Shown: piece by piece, positions 47,571 through 61,400 of the stretch
How positions within the stretch are numbered: position 1 is the stretch's first letter
How the letters are laid out: each line of letters begins with the position of its first letter
Source: Nipponacmea schrenckii
Taxonomy: Eukaryota > Mollusca > Gastropoda > Lottiidae
DNA: 64,000 bases
NCBI GenBank assembly: GCA_030562195.1
Contig: CM060200.1
Span: forward strand, 2,976,001-3,040,000
Direction: 5' to 3'
Notes under the pieces: generated by a model
The model's database searches: none
What the model was told of the DNA's origin: nothing
Seen by the model: only the letters and a program-made list of their open reading frames with translations
Made by a program: the position numbers and the translations under genes

Positions 47571-48667
47571 GACGTTTTGATCGTGTAGACTTGGCTTCAA
47601 ACTTTTATAACATTGTTTTCAAGGTGAGTCAAATTTCAACTTCAATTTTCAATAGATGTCACGTTTAACTATTAATAACTGCTATTGTTGGTTTATTAAC
47701 AATATCATTCATAGTGCATCCTGATATAAAATTATAATCAGGCCCGTGTCAAAAAAGGAATTCGGGAGTCAAACTTGTTATACCAATATTTGGTATTCAA
47801 GAATTCATTGGAAAACGATCCAATTGTTATTGAAATTAGTTAATATAAAATCGACGAAATATATCATTTCTAACTTATACAAATGAACATATATTAAAGA
47901 AGTGTGTCATACCATAATTTATTCTGATGACGACACATGTAAATTGTGTTGAAACGTTATGTACTTTGTTATTATAAAAGTCTTATACCAATCTATATTC
48001 CCTCGTGTTCCTTGTTATATTCACCCCCAACTTCCAAATGACTTTCAAATCATATTTTTCCGCCATGACATCTCGAAATTCCGTTTTGTACGTCGACAGT
48101 CTAACTACACATCTTTCGAAATTTCAACCCGGTACTAGTATCTCAAACTGCCATCTTAACAAAATCGGATTTAACTTCTTGAAACTCCGTCTTGGTAACT
48201 GCCAAAAATCGGATTCAACGACTTGAAAATCCAACCTGATACGCCTTAAATCCGTCTTTGTATCTATAATATTTGATATCATACCTAGAAAATGCTTAGT
48301 CAATACACGTAAGGTACTGCGTGTTTCTAATTTCTAGTTAAAGGAATGTTGTGTTATTGAATATATTAAGGATGTGAGAAGGATCCTGCTCGGAAGCTTT
48401 ACTTTACGAGACGGACTTGAACGAAAGCGGACCACTGGCTACTGGACAAGGTTACGTTAATCAAGGCCGGGTCGAAATAAAGACAAATGAGGCATTTGAA
48501 GAAGTGTTTTTTTTTTAAAACACAATTCCTATTAGCGAGCGTAGTCCTATAAATATGGCGTATTCAAATCGTTTCTGTGAAAAATTGAATAATGATTTAA
48601 GTTCTAATCCAAAGAAATAACTGATTAGAATATGGGAATTTCGTTTGAAAGTAAAAGTCTGTTAACG
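47571..48667. other. Intergenic DNA with a family D copy
   Basis: Family D element at 47885-48025; the rest is unique and no gene is supported. Confidence 0.45.
47885..48025. mobile_element. Family D element
   Basis: TTAAAGAAGTGTGTCATACC, GATGACGACACATGTAAATT, GTGTTGAAACGTTATGTAC, then TTCCTTGTTATATTCACC. Inverted relative to the copy at 39165. Confidence 0.65.
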
Positions 48668-48772
48668 ATAATAATAATGAAAAAAATAATGATAATAAAA
48701 TGATAATAATAATGATAATAATAATGATAATAATAATGATAATAATAATGATAATAATAATGATAATAATAA
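48668..48772. repeat. (AATGATAATAAT)n simple repeat
   Basis: About eight copies of a 12-bp AT-rich unit. It produces a poly-isoleucine frame on the minus strand that has no coding meaning. Confidence 0.9.
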
Positions 48773-49533
48773 AACTCTTTGAGTAAGAAATTAAAATGTA
48801 GATTGTTTCGCTTCGTGTTTTTCTGTAGGATATTACACCCACCGTCTCTGATCTAACGAGATTATTTTTAAAATCTTGGGGGGTGGATAACCCAATAACA
48901 ACCAGCGATACATCATGATATATTACAAAATAAACAAAAATAATAATAAAAATTAATAATGAAGAGAAGGCAATCGAAAATGCGTTAGAACCCAGTATAT
49001 CACCCAATTGTAATATCACATGAATAAAATAGAAGATTGGGTAATAAACATAGTTAAAATTGAAATATATATCTAATAACAAGTATAGTGACTGATCCTT
49101 CCACGTGCATCATGCTTCGCTAAATATCATCAATAGCAATTGTTTACAAGATAATTATAATCGTGTATTCTCAGATTTCAAAATGTTTTAATAAAATGCG
49201 TTATATAGTTTTATCTTGTCATATATAAATAAAGATAAAAAACGGTGGTTAACACCCTTTTGAAAGTTAAATTTAAAGGATTGTTAGGTTTTTCATGGAT
49301 TGTATGCACTGACAGCATCGATTTACACCATTCGTTTCAACGTCTGTGGTTCTCGTAATTCCACTTCGGCTTATAATATCTAAATGTCTCTGTGATAGTT
49401 TTGTCACAAAAATATATATCAGGTGACATTGCTTTCCATTCTATGTTATTGGTGTAAATCGATCTGCAATATATATAAACCGTTAAGGTTTTCTCTTTAC
49501 AATTCTTTTAAAGAAATGAATCATCAAACACTA
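48773..49533. other. Unique intergenic DNA
   Basis: No gene or repeat could be supported between the two arrays. Confidence 0.4.
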
Positions 49534-50780
49534 AGATATATATATGTACTACTTCTAGGTTTATTACATACTACGTTTCTATACACAAGATATATAGATA
49601 TACTACTTCTAGGTTTATTACATACTACGTTTCTAAACACAAGCTATATAGATATACTACTTCTAGGTTTATTACATACTACGTTTCTTAACACAAGATA
49701 TATATATGTACTACTTCTAGGTTTATTACATACTACGTTTCTAAACACAAGCTATATAGATATACTACTTCTAGGTTTATTACATACTACGTTTCTTAAC
49801 ACAAGATATATAGATATACTACTTCTAGGTTTATTACATACTACGTTTCCAAACACAAGATATATAGATATACTACTTCTTACTTTATTACATACTACGT
49901 TTCTAAACACAAGATATATAGATATACTACTTCTAGGTTTATTACATACTACGTTTCTAAACACAAGATATATAGATATACTACTTCTAGGTTTATTACA
50001 TACTACGTTTCTTAACACAAGATATATAGATATACTACTTCTAGGTTTATTACATACTACGTTTCTACACACAAGATATATAGATATACTACTTCTAGGT
50101 TTATTACATACTACGTTTCTAAACACAAGATATATAGATATACTACTTCTAGGTTTATTACATACTACGTTTCTAAACACAAGATATATAGATATACTAC
50201 TTCTAGGTTTATTACATACTACGTTTCTTAACACAAGATATATAGATATACTACTTCTAGGTTTATTACATACTACGTTTCTAAACACAAGATATATAGA
50301 TATACTACTTCTAGGTTTATTACATACTACGTTTCTAAACACAAGATATATAGATATACTACTTCTAGGTTTATTACATACTACGTTTCTTAACACAAGA
50401 TATATAGATATACTACTTCTAGGTTTATTACATACTACGTTTCTTAACACAAGATATATAGATATACTACTTCTAGGTTTATTACATACTACGTTTCTAA
50501 ACACAAGATATATAGATATACTACTTCTAAGTTTATTACATACTACGTTTCTAAACACAAGATATATAGATATACTACTTCTAGGTTTATTACATACTAC
50601 GTTTCTAAACACAAGTTATATAGATATACTTCTTCTAGGTTTATTACATACTACGTTTCGAAACACAAGATATATAGATATACTACTTCTAGGTTTATTA
50701 CATACTACGTTTCTAAACACAAGATATATAGATATACTTCTTCTAGGTTTATTACATACTACGTTTCGAAACACATACAG
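49534..50780. repeat. 54-bp minisatellite, 23 copies, open in both directions
   Basis: Units of exactly 54 bp containing TATATAGATATACTACTTCT, AGGTTTATTACATACTACGT and TTCTAAACACAAG. Because 54 is divisible by three and no unit has gained a stop or an indel, a 453-codon forward frame (49423-50784) and a 286-codon reverse frame (49752-50612) are open. Forward units read as an 18-residue repeat containing DILLLGLLHTTF. Changes between units fall in all codon positions, so a neutral homogenised array is more likely than a gene. Confidence 0.9.
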
Positions 50781-51444
50781 GTAACCTTATCAGGTAAGAT
50801 AATTAACAACAAAAAACAATGACAATATAATGGAAAATCTTGGAAGCAATGGTTTAAAAATTGGAATGGTGTAAATTGATGCTAGCAATGTCCCCGCTAT
50901 TTACAAAAATTTAGGAATCTTCTTACAGCGAAATAGTATTATACATCGTTTGCAGTTTCCAGTTAGAAATTATTTTTTATTTTGCCATTACCAATGGAGA
51001 TGACACACCTAGATTCGATAGTTGGACTACTCAAGTGTGATTTAAGATCTGTTAGGTTTGCCTTCAGTCCGATTTCACAACTGTTTTTTTTTTAAATTGT
51101 AGGGGATTTCCCGTAAAAATCCAAGTGAAGTTTGTTTTTAATAGGAAAATATATAACCGTCAAATCACTGTCTCTAGGCAGACTAAAGCAATTTAATTAA
51201 ACACGAGGGTGGAAATGTAGGGTTGACCGGTGGGGCATACATAGATTGAAATTGAAAAAAAATTTTTTTAATTACACGCACCTTTTTTGGGTTGGTGCAA
51301 AGTAATAATAAATTTTTTATCTGTATCGAATTCCTTAAAGAGATTGTAAAGAAGTTTTTGTATGTGTATCAGCGACATTGATAGCATCATTTTTGAATAC
51401 AATATATTTTCAATCAGACGTATGTGGTTCTTGCCATTTAAAAG

Positions 51445-51570
51445 AAGATAAGCGGACAGAGACAATAGCCTACTCTTTTAGCGATTTCCAAATGTCGAGG
51501 GATCTTCAATCTGCACAGCCTACAACACACGGTCGGTGTATTGCCCGAACCTCATGTAAGACAGCACGTG
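51445..51570 (-). mobile_element. Family A SINE-like element, 5' part
   Basis: TAGCCTACTCTTTTAGCGAT, TCGAGGGATCTTCAATCTGC, ACAGCCTACAACACACGG. The tail is missing. Confidence 0.65.
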
Positions 51571-51770
51571 TCTAACTCCCAGAGGAACCGCAGAAATCGG
51601 ACGTAATACTGATATGGTGCTGATCGATTCTATTGTTTCTCAACCCTAACCCTAACCAAATTTTTCAAACTAGCTTCACAAACAATACTCTCTCACAAGA
51701 GGTTACGCCTACATACCTACGCCTGTGCTTTTGTAACATCACTTAATCGTAATGTTACAACCCACAATTC

Positions 51771-51835
51771 CTAACCCTAACCCTAACCCTAACCTAACCC
51801 TACCTAACCCTAACCCTAACCCTACCTAACCCTAA
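51771..51835 (-). repeat. Interstitial telomeric repeat (TTAGGG on minus strand)
   Basis: About 10 units of CTAACC and CCTAAC type, with CCCTAA as the main unit, including some 5-bp units (CTACC). A shorter CCCTAACCCTAACC lies at 51644-51657. TTAGGG is the usual animal telomere repeat; the tract is short and internal to the window. Confidence 0.8.
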
Positions 51836-52374
51836 GTTTAAGAAAACCTCTACATCCCTTTAATATGGTATCTAACCTACACCGAAGACTGGTTGTGTAT
51901 GAACATTGCTATTGTTTACACCCAGACAATTTTCGCTTCATCATAGTCAAGCAAAAATAACAAAGAAAACACTTGTTCGAGCGTGTGCAGAAAAAGGTCT
52001 CCAGTATCATATTTGATAAAAAACAAACAAACTTAGTTAATGTTGCACAATACAAGTATAGACAATTTTATCTTTTGGTGACTCGACTTGAACTTTCAAC
52101 TTTAAACTATACACTCATTTCTTAGAATGTAGATATATAAATGCATAGTTCGTTTGTATGAGGGTGCATACTGATAGATACTTACGTTGTCAGATTCTCG
52201 TATTTGATTTGTGTCTATAAATAAACAGCCAATAGCTATCATCGTATTACTCATATAAAGAAAGTAACGAATGAAACAGTATATCAACTTCGCTACTTTG
52301 ACCCCGATATTAACCGGAATCTAGTTAACTCAATACTAGTATTATAAAGTTTGTCGGTTCGGAAAAACGACTTG

Positions 52375-52382
52375 TATAAAAT
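52375..52382 (+). promoter_or_regulatory. TATA-like box upstream of the IL-17R-like gene
   Basis: TATAAAAT about 100 bases before the ATG at 52482. Plausible spacing, but AT-rich surroundings make chance likely. Confidence 0.25.
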
Positions 52383-52481
52383 GGGGCTTAATAATCGGTC
52401 CAGTTGATATGAAATAATAAGGATAAAAGAAATTAAGCGGGAATCACTAATGAGTTAATTAAGGAATACTCCAGTCTAATC

Positions 52482-55400
52482 ATGTGGTACCCGAAGACGA
52501 TTCGAGCGATAGTGTTTTTACTCTGTGGAATAAAATATTTAGTTCAAGCCGAGAGCAACTGTACTTTGAAGATGTTTCAAGACGGCATTGAGGTAAATTT
52601 TTAATTTACATTACTAGGTTGATTACCCTCTTAAATAGGACAGGGGGGGGGGGTAGGGGTAGGGGGTAGGGGGCGCCACCATGGTATTTGGGGCTAGTGA
52701 CGTCATTGTTAAAACTGTTTATCACATACGCATTACATATATTGCTTTCGTATATGGTCATTTTTTACTATTTGTCAATAAACACATTTGTTGGTTTTTA
52801 TACCAGGTGTTTACATTATAGACCTTTACTGTATCTTTCATTAGCCCAGTAGGTGCAGACTAGTAAGACGTAAAACTCCTTTCATTTCATTTACACCGCA
52901 TCTTTGTTTGTCCCTTTGGACTGTATCTGTATGATGTTAGACAGGACAGTTGAAATGTGATGTTAGACAGGACAGTTGAAATGTGATGTTAGACAGGATA
53001 GTTGAAATGTGATGTTAGACAGGACAGTTGAAATGTGATGTTAGACAGGACAGTTGAAATGTGATGTTAGACAGGACAGTTGGAATGTGATGTTAGACAG
53101 GACAGTTGAAATGTGATGTTAGACAGGACAGTTGAAATGTGATGTTAGACAGGACAGTTGGAATGTGATGAGATTGACTTATATTGGACCAATATAATAT
53201 TACAATTATAATACACAAGGGATAAATAGACAATTAGCTCTCGAAAGTACTGACCGAGATGGTAAAATTTTATTTTTGTCTTTATTAGGATTCGAACCTT
53301 AGAAACCCAAATTCTCATCAGAAAGTTTCACGAGAACATGGTGGCAGTCTCACAATAGGTTATTATCCTTGTTAAAAAATTCAGGCCACATTGTTTTATC
53401 GGGTATTGAATTCAGTTCTTTCTCGGAGAATTCGTGCAGCCATTTATATTTAACGTGTATATTAAATTGTAAATCTGTTATCTAAGTCCACTCAGTAACC
53501 ATGCCAATCCACTAAATATCTAGCATTTTAGCCCCCTGAATTGTCGATAACTAAGGGACGAGGCTTAAAGCAATACTACCCCTTAGAATGGATAAAAAAT
53601 TTAATTCTTAAACTTGGTCAATATCATGGTATATCTATTAAACTAAGTAATTATTGAAAAACACTTCTAACTTAAACTCGGTCAATAAGAGTATATATTC
53701 ATCTGTTAGACTTACCAGGTGTCATTGCTAAAGAATACAATCTCTATATAACATGATATATCTATTAAACTAAGTAATTATTGAAAAACACTTTTAACTT
53801 AAACTTGGTCAATAAGAGAATATATTCATCAGTTAGACTTACCATGTGTCATTGCTAAAGAATAGAACCTCTATATAACATGATATATCTATCAAACTAA
53901 GTAATTATTGAAAAACTCTTTTAACTTAAACTTGGTCAATATGAGTATATAATCATCAGTTAGACTTACCAGGTGTCTATATTTTGGTCATCGTAAAAGG
54001 TTTACCTTTTAAATGGATGGATGAACCAGTTTATTACCAGTCTCTCTTTTTTTTTCTTTTTTTTCCCTATGTATTGCCCCATGGGCTGAATGTGAGACAG
54101 GACCATGTCCTTGTGTATTGGGCCTAATTTTGACCCATGTAAAATAAAAAGTTTATTATTATTATTATTAGTCTTGTCGACTTTGTGATTTGTGTAGTTA
54201 GGAGGACCATACTTGTTAAATAAAAGAATTGTGTATTATTTGATATGGTTTCACAATCCTAGCTCCATTCTGTTGATTATGACTTTATCTAATCAAAAGA
54301 TCAATAAGTAATTTATTATGTTATTTGTAATGTTAGATGACCAGCTTGTAAATTACACCCACAAATTACAATCGAGTAGGGTAGGGTGGGGTAGGGTAGG
54401 GTTTTAGGGTAACCCACTCGCAGACCTTTCCATTGATTATTACTCTTATCTAAAATGATATAAAAACAGTCATCTATTGCTGGGTATGTTATAATTTTGT
54501 AAGATCGCCAGCTTGTAAATTAACAACACAAATTATAATCGTGACAATGTTCGAGTCCAGATTGATTTAATGACGATGATGATATTGTTTTGGATTGATC
54601 GAAATAATTCCCAGTTAGCTTTCATCATCGTTTAAACAATCTAAATCATATTCAAACGAATGTATCTGTTAGCAGAATACTATAAATAACCTTTAAAGCA
54701 CTTTCCACGAAAAGGGCGAACCTACTCAGCAATTATCAAGAGGCCAAAGAATAGATAAACTTCGCATGATGACGTTTAAATGTACATGTATTTGTAACAT
54801 TTCAAAACTCACAGAAATAAAAAAGCATCTAATTCTATTTACAATCCACGGTATTATTTTACCTTTGATGTCGACGACGATTATTTCATATATTAACCTG
54901 TGGACGAATCTATCGGAAAAAGGGGGTTAATAGTGAAAAAGAGACATAGTCAAACCCCTCGGTTAATATTCGAAAAACCTCGTATCGGTCTATATCTTAT
55001 ACATAAAAACAGTTTTGAGTTTTAAAGACTATTTAAGGCCGCGTATTTGTTAAATGTATTATGATATCAATAATAATATGTTTTCAAGGTCACATAATTA
55101 CGTCCTTATCAGCAACAACACCCTCAGACTTCAATATTCTAAAAAACGGATTTGTTTTGAGAAAGGAAATGATGTTTTAAAGTTTTTTCTCATTCTGATT
55201 TAAATCTTAGAGTAATATTTTGTATTTGTTTACCATTCTTAACGATTCGTTTAAATCCGGCTTGTTCTAATGTGAAATTTGTTAAGTTGGCATCATTTTT
55301 TACCACGTGTTCTTATTTTTGTTAACTTTTAACTACCCCAGTTTACTTTTAGTGTCAGGCCTGTAGCCAGTCTGCATACTCAGGAGGGCCTCGATTACTG

Positions 55401-58400
55401 TGAGGGGGCAGAACTAATAAAGTTTTCTGATTGAGGGGAGGAGGTGGTGGTAAGAAAGATTCCAGCATTCTGAGCGCCACCCCCTACTAGATACAGTCCT
55501 GTATAGCGTACGACATTGATTGATTCTCCTATAATGGCGGATTGGAAACACAATGTTTATTGAAAGATAGATTTAATAATGACGATTTTATTTAATGTGA
55601 TACATCGTATCACTTAATTATTCTATTAATAATAAAACGGACTGACAGATATTCATGTGTCTCACAAGGCCTTCGAATTCGATTACACTCAATAATTTTG
55701 TCACTCCAATATACTCACTATCAATTTGAATGTCGATGATACTTGACATGTATATTATCTATACACTGAGATAGTTGAATAACGTATTGCTCCAATAGCT
55801 ATGAATGTGTACAGTGTTAAGGAAGGGTGGTTATTGGCCCACATGCACAAATACAATTAGTCCTTTTATAATGTTCTATTCTGCCTGAATAATATCGACT
55901 TTTAGAAGCTATATTAGATTTCGTATGTCCCACGTGAAATTATCCTAAATCTTTTTAAAAATTGACTAATTTAATTACGCTCGACTTTTACTATTAATTT
56001 ATAATTTTATTTCTAAATATTAAACATAGTTCATTTGTCGCTTGCAAGGACCATAGGCCTATGTATTTAAGTCCAAATTTGATGAATTTAGTCACTGAAA
56101 AAGCGTCTAGTCGTTCAGATCGGACAATAAATCGAGCCTCCGTGTGATACAGGCTGTGCAGGTGAAGGATCCCTCGAGAGTTGAAAATCGCAAAGAGATT
56201 AGGCCGCTGTCCTGGCAAAAATTCCATTTATTGCAAACTGCATGTCGTAGTCCGTCTTCACTAGCTCATAAGGTACAGAAGAGTCGGACGTAAAACTCCA
56301 TTCATTATAATTTTTTTTAATTTAATGACGCTACCCTATTTCAAGACATTTCATGGATCACCTGGGACGAAGGAATTTGAATACGGGTAACTCCACGACA
56401 CAGCTATTTATTTTTTACGAAAAAGTATCAAAAAAAAAAAAGTTCGTCCGTAATTTATTTTGTTCCATTGGAGAATATGAAACACAAATTATATCTTTCT
56501 CTAGCTTACAAATATTGACAATAGTTCTCAGTCGTTTGATGAGAGCTTCGATATAAAACATAATTTTATTCCACTATCATTGATAATGAATGAGATTGAT
56601 TGATTACTAATTCTTTGCTTGTATTGAATTATGTCATTTATTACTAATTATAAATATAACGATATAACCATATCACAAACAAAATACTACAAATTACTAT
56701 TTACTAGAAAACCTAAAATACTACAAATACTATTTACTAGAAAACCTAAAATACTACAAATACTATATACTAGAAAACCTAAAATACTACAAATACTATT
56801 TACTAGAAAACCTAAAATACTACAAATACCATTTACTAGAAAACCTAAAATACTACAAATACTATTTACTAGAAAACCTAAAATACTACAAATACTATTT
56901 ACTAGAAAACCTAAAATACTACTAATACTATTTACTAGAAAACCTAAAATACTACAAATACTATATACTAGAAAACCTAAAATACTACAAATACTATTTA
57001 CTAGAAAACCTAAAATACTACAAATACTATTTACTAGAAAACCTGAAATACTACAAATACTATTTACTAGAAAACCTAAAATACTACAAATACTTTTTAC
57101 TAGAAAACCTAAAATACTACAAATACTATTTACTAGAAAACCTAAAATACTACAAATACTATATACTAGAAAACCTAAAATACTATAAATACTATTTACT
57201 AGAAAACCTAAAATACTACAAATACTTTTTACTAGAAAACCTAAAATACTACAAATACTATTTACTAGAAAACCTAAAATACTACAAATACTATTTACTA
57301 GAAAACCTAAAATACTACAAATACTATTTACTAGAAAACCTAAAATACTACAAATACTATATACTAGAAAACCTAAAATACTACAAATGCTATTTACTAG
57401 AAAACCTAAAATACTACAAATAATATTTACTAGAAAACCTAAAATACTACAAATACTATTTAGTAAAAAACCTAAAATACTACAAATACTATTACTAGAA
57501 AACCTAAAATACTACAAATACTATTTACTAGAAAACCTAAAATACTACAAATACTATTTACTAGAAAACCTAAAATACTACAAATACTATTTACTAGAAA
57601 ACCTAAAATACTACAAATACTATTTACTAGAAAACCTAAAATACTACAAATACTATTTACTAGAAAACCTAAAATACTACAAATACTATTTACTAGAAAA
57701 CCTAAAATACTACAAATACTATTTACTAGAAAACCTAAAATACTACAAATACTATTTACTAGAAAACCTAAAATACTACAAATACTATTTACTAGAAAAC
57801 CTAAAATACTACAAATACTATTTACTAGAAAACCTAAAATACTACAAATACTATTTACTAGAAAACCTAAAATACTACAAATACTATTTACTAGAAAACC
57901 TAAAATACTACAAATACTATTTACTAGAAAACCTAAAATACTACAAATACTATTTACTAGAAAACCTAAAATACTACAAATACTATTTACTAGAAAACCT
58001 AAAATACTACAAATACTATTTACTAGAAAACCTAAAATACTACAAATACTATTTACTAGAAAACCTAAAATACTACAAATACTATTTACTAGAAAACCTA
58101 AAATACTATTTGCTAGAAAACCTAAAATACTACAAATACTATTTACTAGAAAACCTAAAATACTACAAATACTATTTACTAGAAAACTCAAATAAATTCT
58201 TAATAACAAAATATGAGGTTATATTTCACCAGTCATAAAATAAAACTCAGGATTAAACATAAAATATGCACTGCTTTAGTAAATATATATATTTACTCTA
58301 ATCAAATAATAAGAAGTCTACATAGATAACCTTAGAGGTGAAAAAAAGGGGCGAGAACTTGAACAATTGGGTAAACTCATGACAAAAATGGCGGCACTCT

Positions 58401-61400
58401 ACAAACTTCTATGATAACCAATAATACAAATTACCCATAATGCAAAAAAGCAAATTACCCATAATGCAAAAATGCAAATTACCCATAATGTATATTACCA
58501 ATAATGCAAATTAATGCTAGCAATGCCCTCTGGAGGAATGAACTACAAGGACAAATTACAGGGCAATTAAATTATTTTCTTCAAAAAATAACATCGTATA
58601 TATCTACACTGAATACATTACTGATGGAAATGTAAAAAATGAAATGTATCTGGGTGACAAACCATTATTTTTAGATACGATTATCATGCATACATTTGGT
58701 ATAGTGTACGGTACAGATAAGACTAATTATTTTAATTGAAGTTGGTGCATACAGCCAGTCAAATCAACTATAAATATATTTAACTAAATGTCATCAAGTT
58801 TCAAAATAATACTATCCTTCTAGATTTGATTGTATTGTGGTGGATACGCGCCATGATATATTTGATAAAGGTATTATGATACGTATAATGAAAGGTATTA
58901 TCTGATTATGTCAAGGGTATATGCAGGTGTGATACAGCCCCTATAAATCAATATGTACACACGTGTATTAAAGACTAGTCTCATAAACAACTCATTTCTT
59001 TACAGCCAATTTAAATATACGTAGCACTCATTACCATTGATATCACCCACCCCCACACTCCTTCTTTATGTTGAAACATATAGTATTTGAATGCAACTTG
59101 AATTTGACTAGATCTGACTGTCTGATTGACAATTAGAATTGTGCATTTAGATGCTATAAGTGCCCCCGATATCACGATACGTTTGGAATAACTCTTTACG
59201 TTCTCTATGTAGTTTAGGGTGCTATAAGAGATACTTTCCTATAGAAGCACTGGCCTAGGTCACAAGTATAAGGTGTTATAAGAGATACTCTCCTATAGAA
59301 GCACTTGCCTAGGTCAAAAGTATTATGTGTTATAAGAGATACTTTCCTATAGAAGCTCTGACCTAGGTCACAAGTATTAGGTGTTATAATAGATATTGTC
59401 CTCTAGAAGCACTGGCCTAGGTCACAAGTATTAGGTGTTATAAAAGATACTTTCCTATAGAAGCACTGGCCTAGGTCACAAGTATTAGGTGTTATAAAAG
59501 ATACTCTCCTATAGAAGCACTGGCCTAGGATACAAGTATTAGGTGTTATAAAAGATACTCTCCTATAGAAGCACTGGCCTAGGTTACAAGTATTAGGTGT
59601 TATAAAAGATACTTTCATATAGAAGCACTGGCCTAGGTCACAAGTATTAGGTGTTATAAAAGATACTTTCATATAGAAGCACTGGCCTAGGTCACAAGTA
59701 TTAGGTGTTATGATAGGTACCCTCCTGTAAAAGCACTAGCCTAGGTCACAAGTATTTAGTGTTATAAGAGATACTTGTCTATATAAGCACTGGCCTAGGT
59801 CACAAGTATTAGTGTTATAAGAAATTGTCTCTATAAAGATGGAGGCACAAGTATTAAGTGTTATAAGAGTACTTTAAATAAGCACTGCCTAGGTTACAAG
59901 TATTAATGTTATAAGAGATACTATTTCTATATAAGCACTGGCTAGGTTACAAGTATTATGGTTATAAGAGATACTTGTCTATATAAGCACTGGCCTAGGT
60001 CACAAGTAGAGCCTATACTATGTATTTTTAGTATACATCATTTTGATAAGAAATTGTCTGCTTGTGGAGAAATGTATAAGATAAAGTAATGATTAAATAA
60101 GCAAAGAGATTTAGTATATAACTTGTTAGTGTCAAGAAAACTGAATGGTTCTATTTTATCTATACTCAATGATTCATTATTTGAGAAGATTCCAACACAA
60201 CATAGTAATAATAAAATAAGAACAAGGTGTAGGCCGTTGAGGAATTTTTAATGAATGAAAAAATTTGTCTTTTACACTTAAACTTTGGAATCGAGGTAAA
60301 AGCTGATACATTAGAATACTTATATAGATCATCGTTTTAATTCATATTCATGAATCTTAATCAATAACACCATTATGACAGAAAGCAGGTTTGTAGATGA
60401 CAAGTTAACATTCTCTTTCAGTTAACCGTGATCGAGAACTTAACCCCCGTCATCGAAAACATCCCAAAAATATCCAGCACCATTTTAATGATTTAATTCT
60501 GTTTTTTTTTTCAGCGAAAAGATTTTTCCTGTATAGAGTACACCGTCCCAGCTGGAGGTGAGGAACGTTCAATTTAATTTCTACAAGCTTGTTCGAATTA
60601 GACTTACACAAAACTGACAAACTTTTACAGATATACTTCTTCTTATAGATTACCTGTATAACACGATATATCTATACAACTTACTTTTTATCCCTAATTC
60701 TACAATTACTTTGTTTTACGGATTAATAGGTTTATACAGGGATTATGTTGTGTGAAAATCTCAACTGATGAATACAAAGCCCGACCCTTATTGGCCAAAA
60801 AAAAAAAGGAAAAAAAAAAAGAAACATCTATATTTTACAAAAATAACAACTAAGGTTCACAAGTCCACCATGACAAGGGTCCTTTTTATGTATTTAATTT
60901 ATTTCTGTGTTTTAGCGTGTCGGATACCCAATAATGGCAACTTGCCGATAGTAGACAATGACATAGAAGCAATTGAAACTGTTCAAAACTTCCAGTCTGA
61001 TGTAGACAGGGTTATACAGAATGTTGGTGAAGTAACGTGGGATTTACCACGATTACATCTATCCTGGGATCTACCGACATCTCGTAAGTCATACATCAAA
61101 ATTATCTATTGTGCAATTTTTATATCATCTTAATCTAAGAGAGCTTCTATTCTCACCCTAATTTGATTCGAAGTTTTCAAGATGAGTATCTGGATATCGT
61201 TTGACGTCGGTTGAAAAACGCCTCTATTAAGTAAAAAGATGAACCGCTGTTCACTTTATCCAATATTTTCAATATCTTCAAATATGGCCGCGAATTTTTC
61301 AAAACCAGCTTTTCATTTCCTCGGTCCCTAAAACGAGATTTTTCTCCTGAAGTGAAACACGGTAGAAATATAATTTCAGACAATTTGAAAAGTAAAAATA

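Larger units (their letters stand above)
50781..52374. other. Intergenic DNA with telomeric-type repeats
   Basis: Contains a family A fragment (51445-51570) and CCCTAA tracts (51642-51657, 51771-51835). No gene supported. Confidence 0.45.

Noticed and set aside
48597..49082. 161-codon minus-strand frame with a poly-isoleucine core
   Set aside because: Spans the AATGAT simple repeat; low complexity and no homologous look.
56631..58238. Long forward frames of 185 and 283 codons and a reverse frame of 245 codons
   Set aside because: Translations of the 33-bp array inside an intron. A one-base deletion splits the forward frame and the reverse strand is also open.
61177..61383. 68-codon minus-strand frame in intron 3 of the IL-17R-like gene
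   Set aside because: Ordinary length for chance, with no domain features; it lies within a short intron on the opposite strand.
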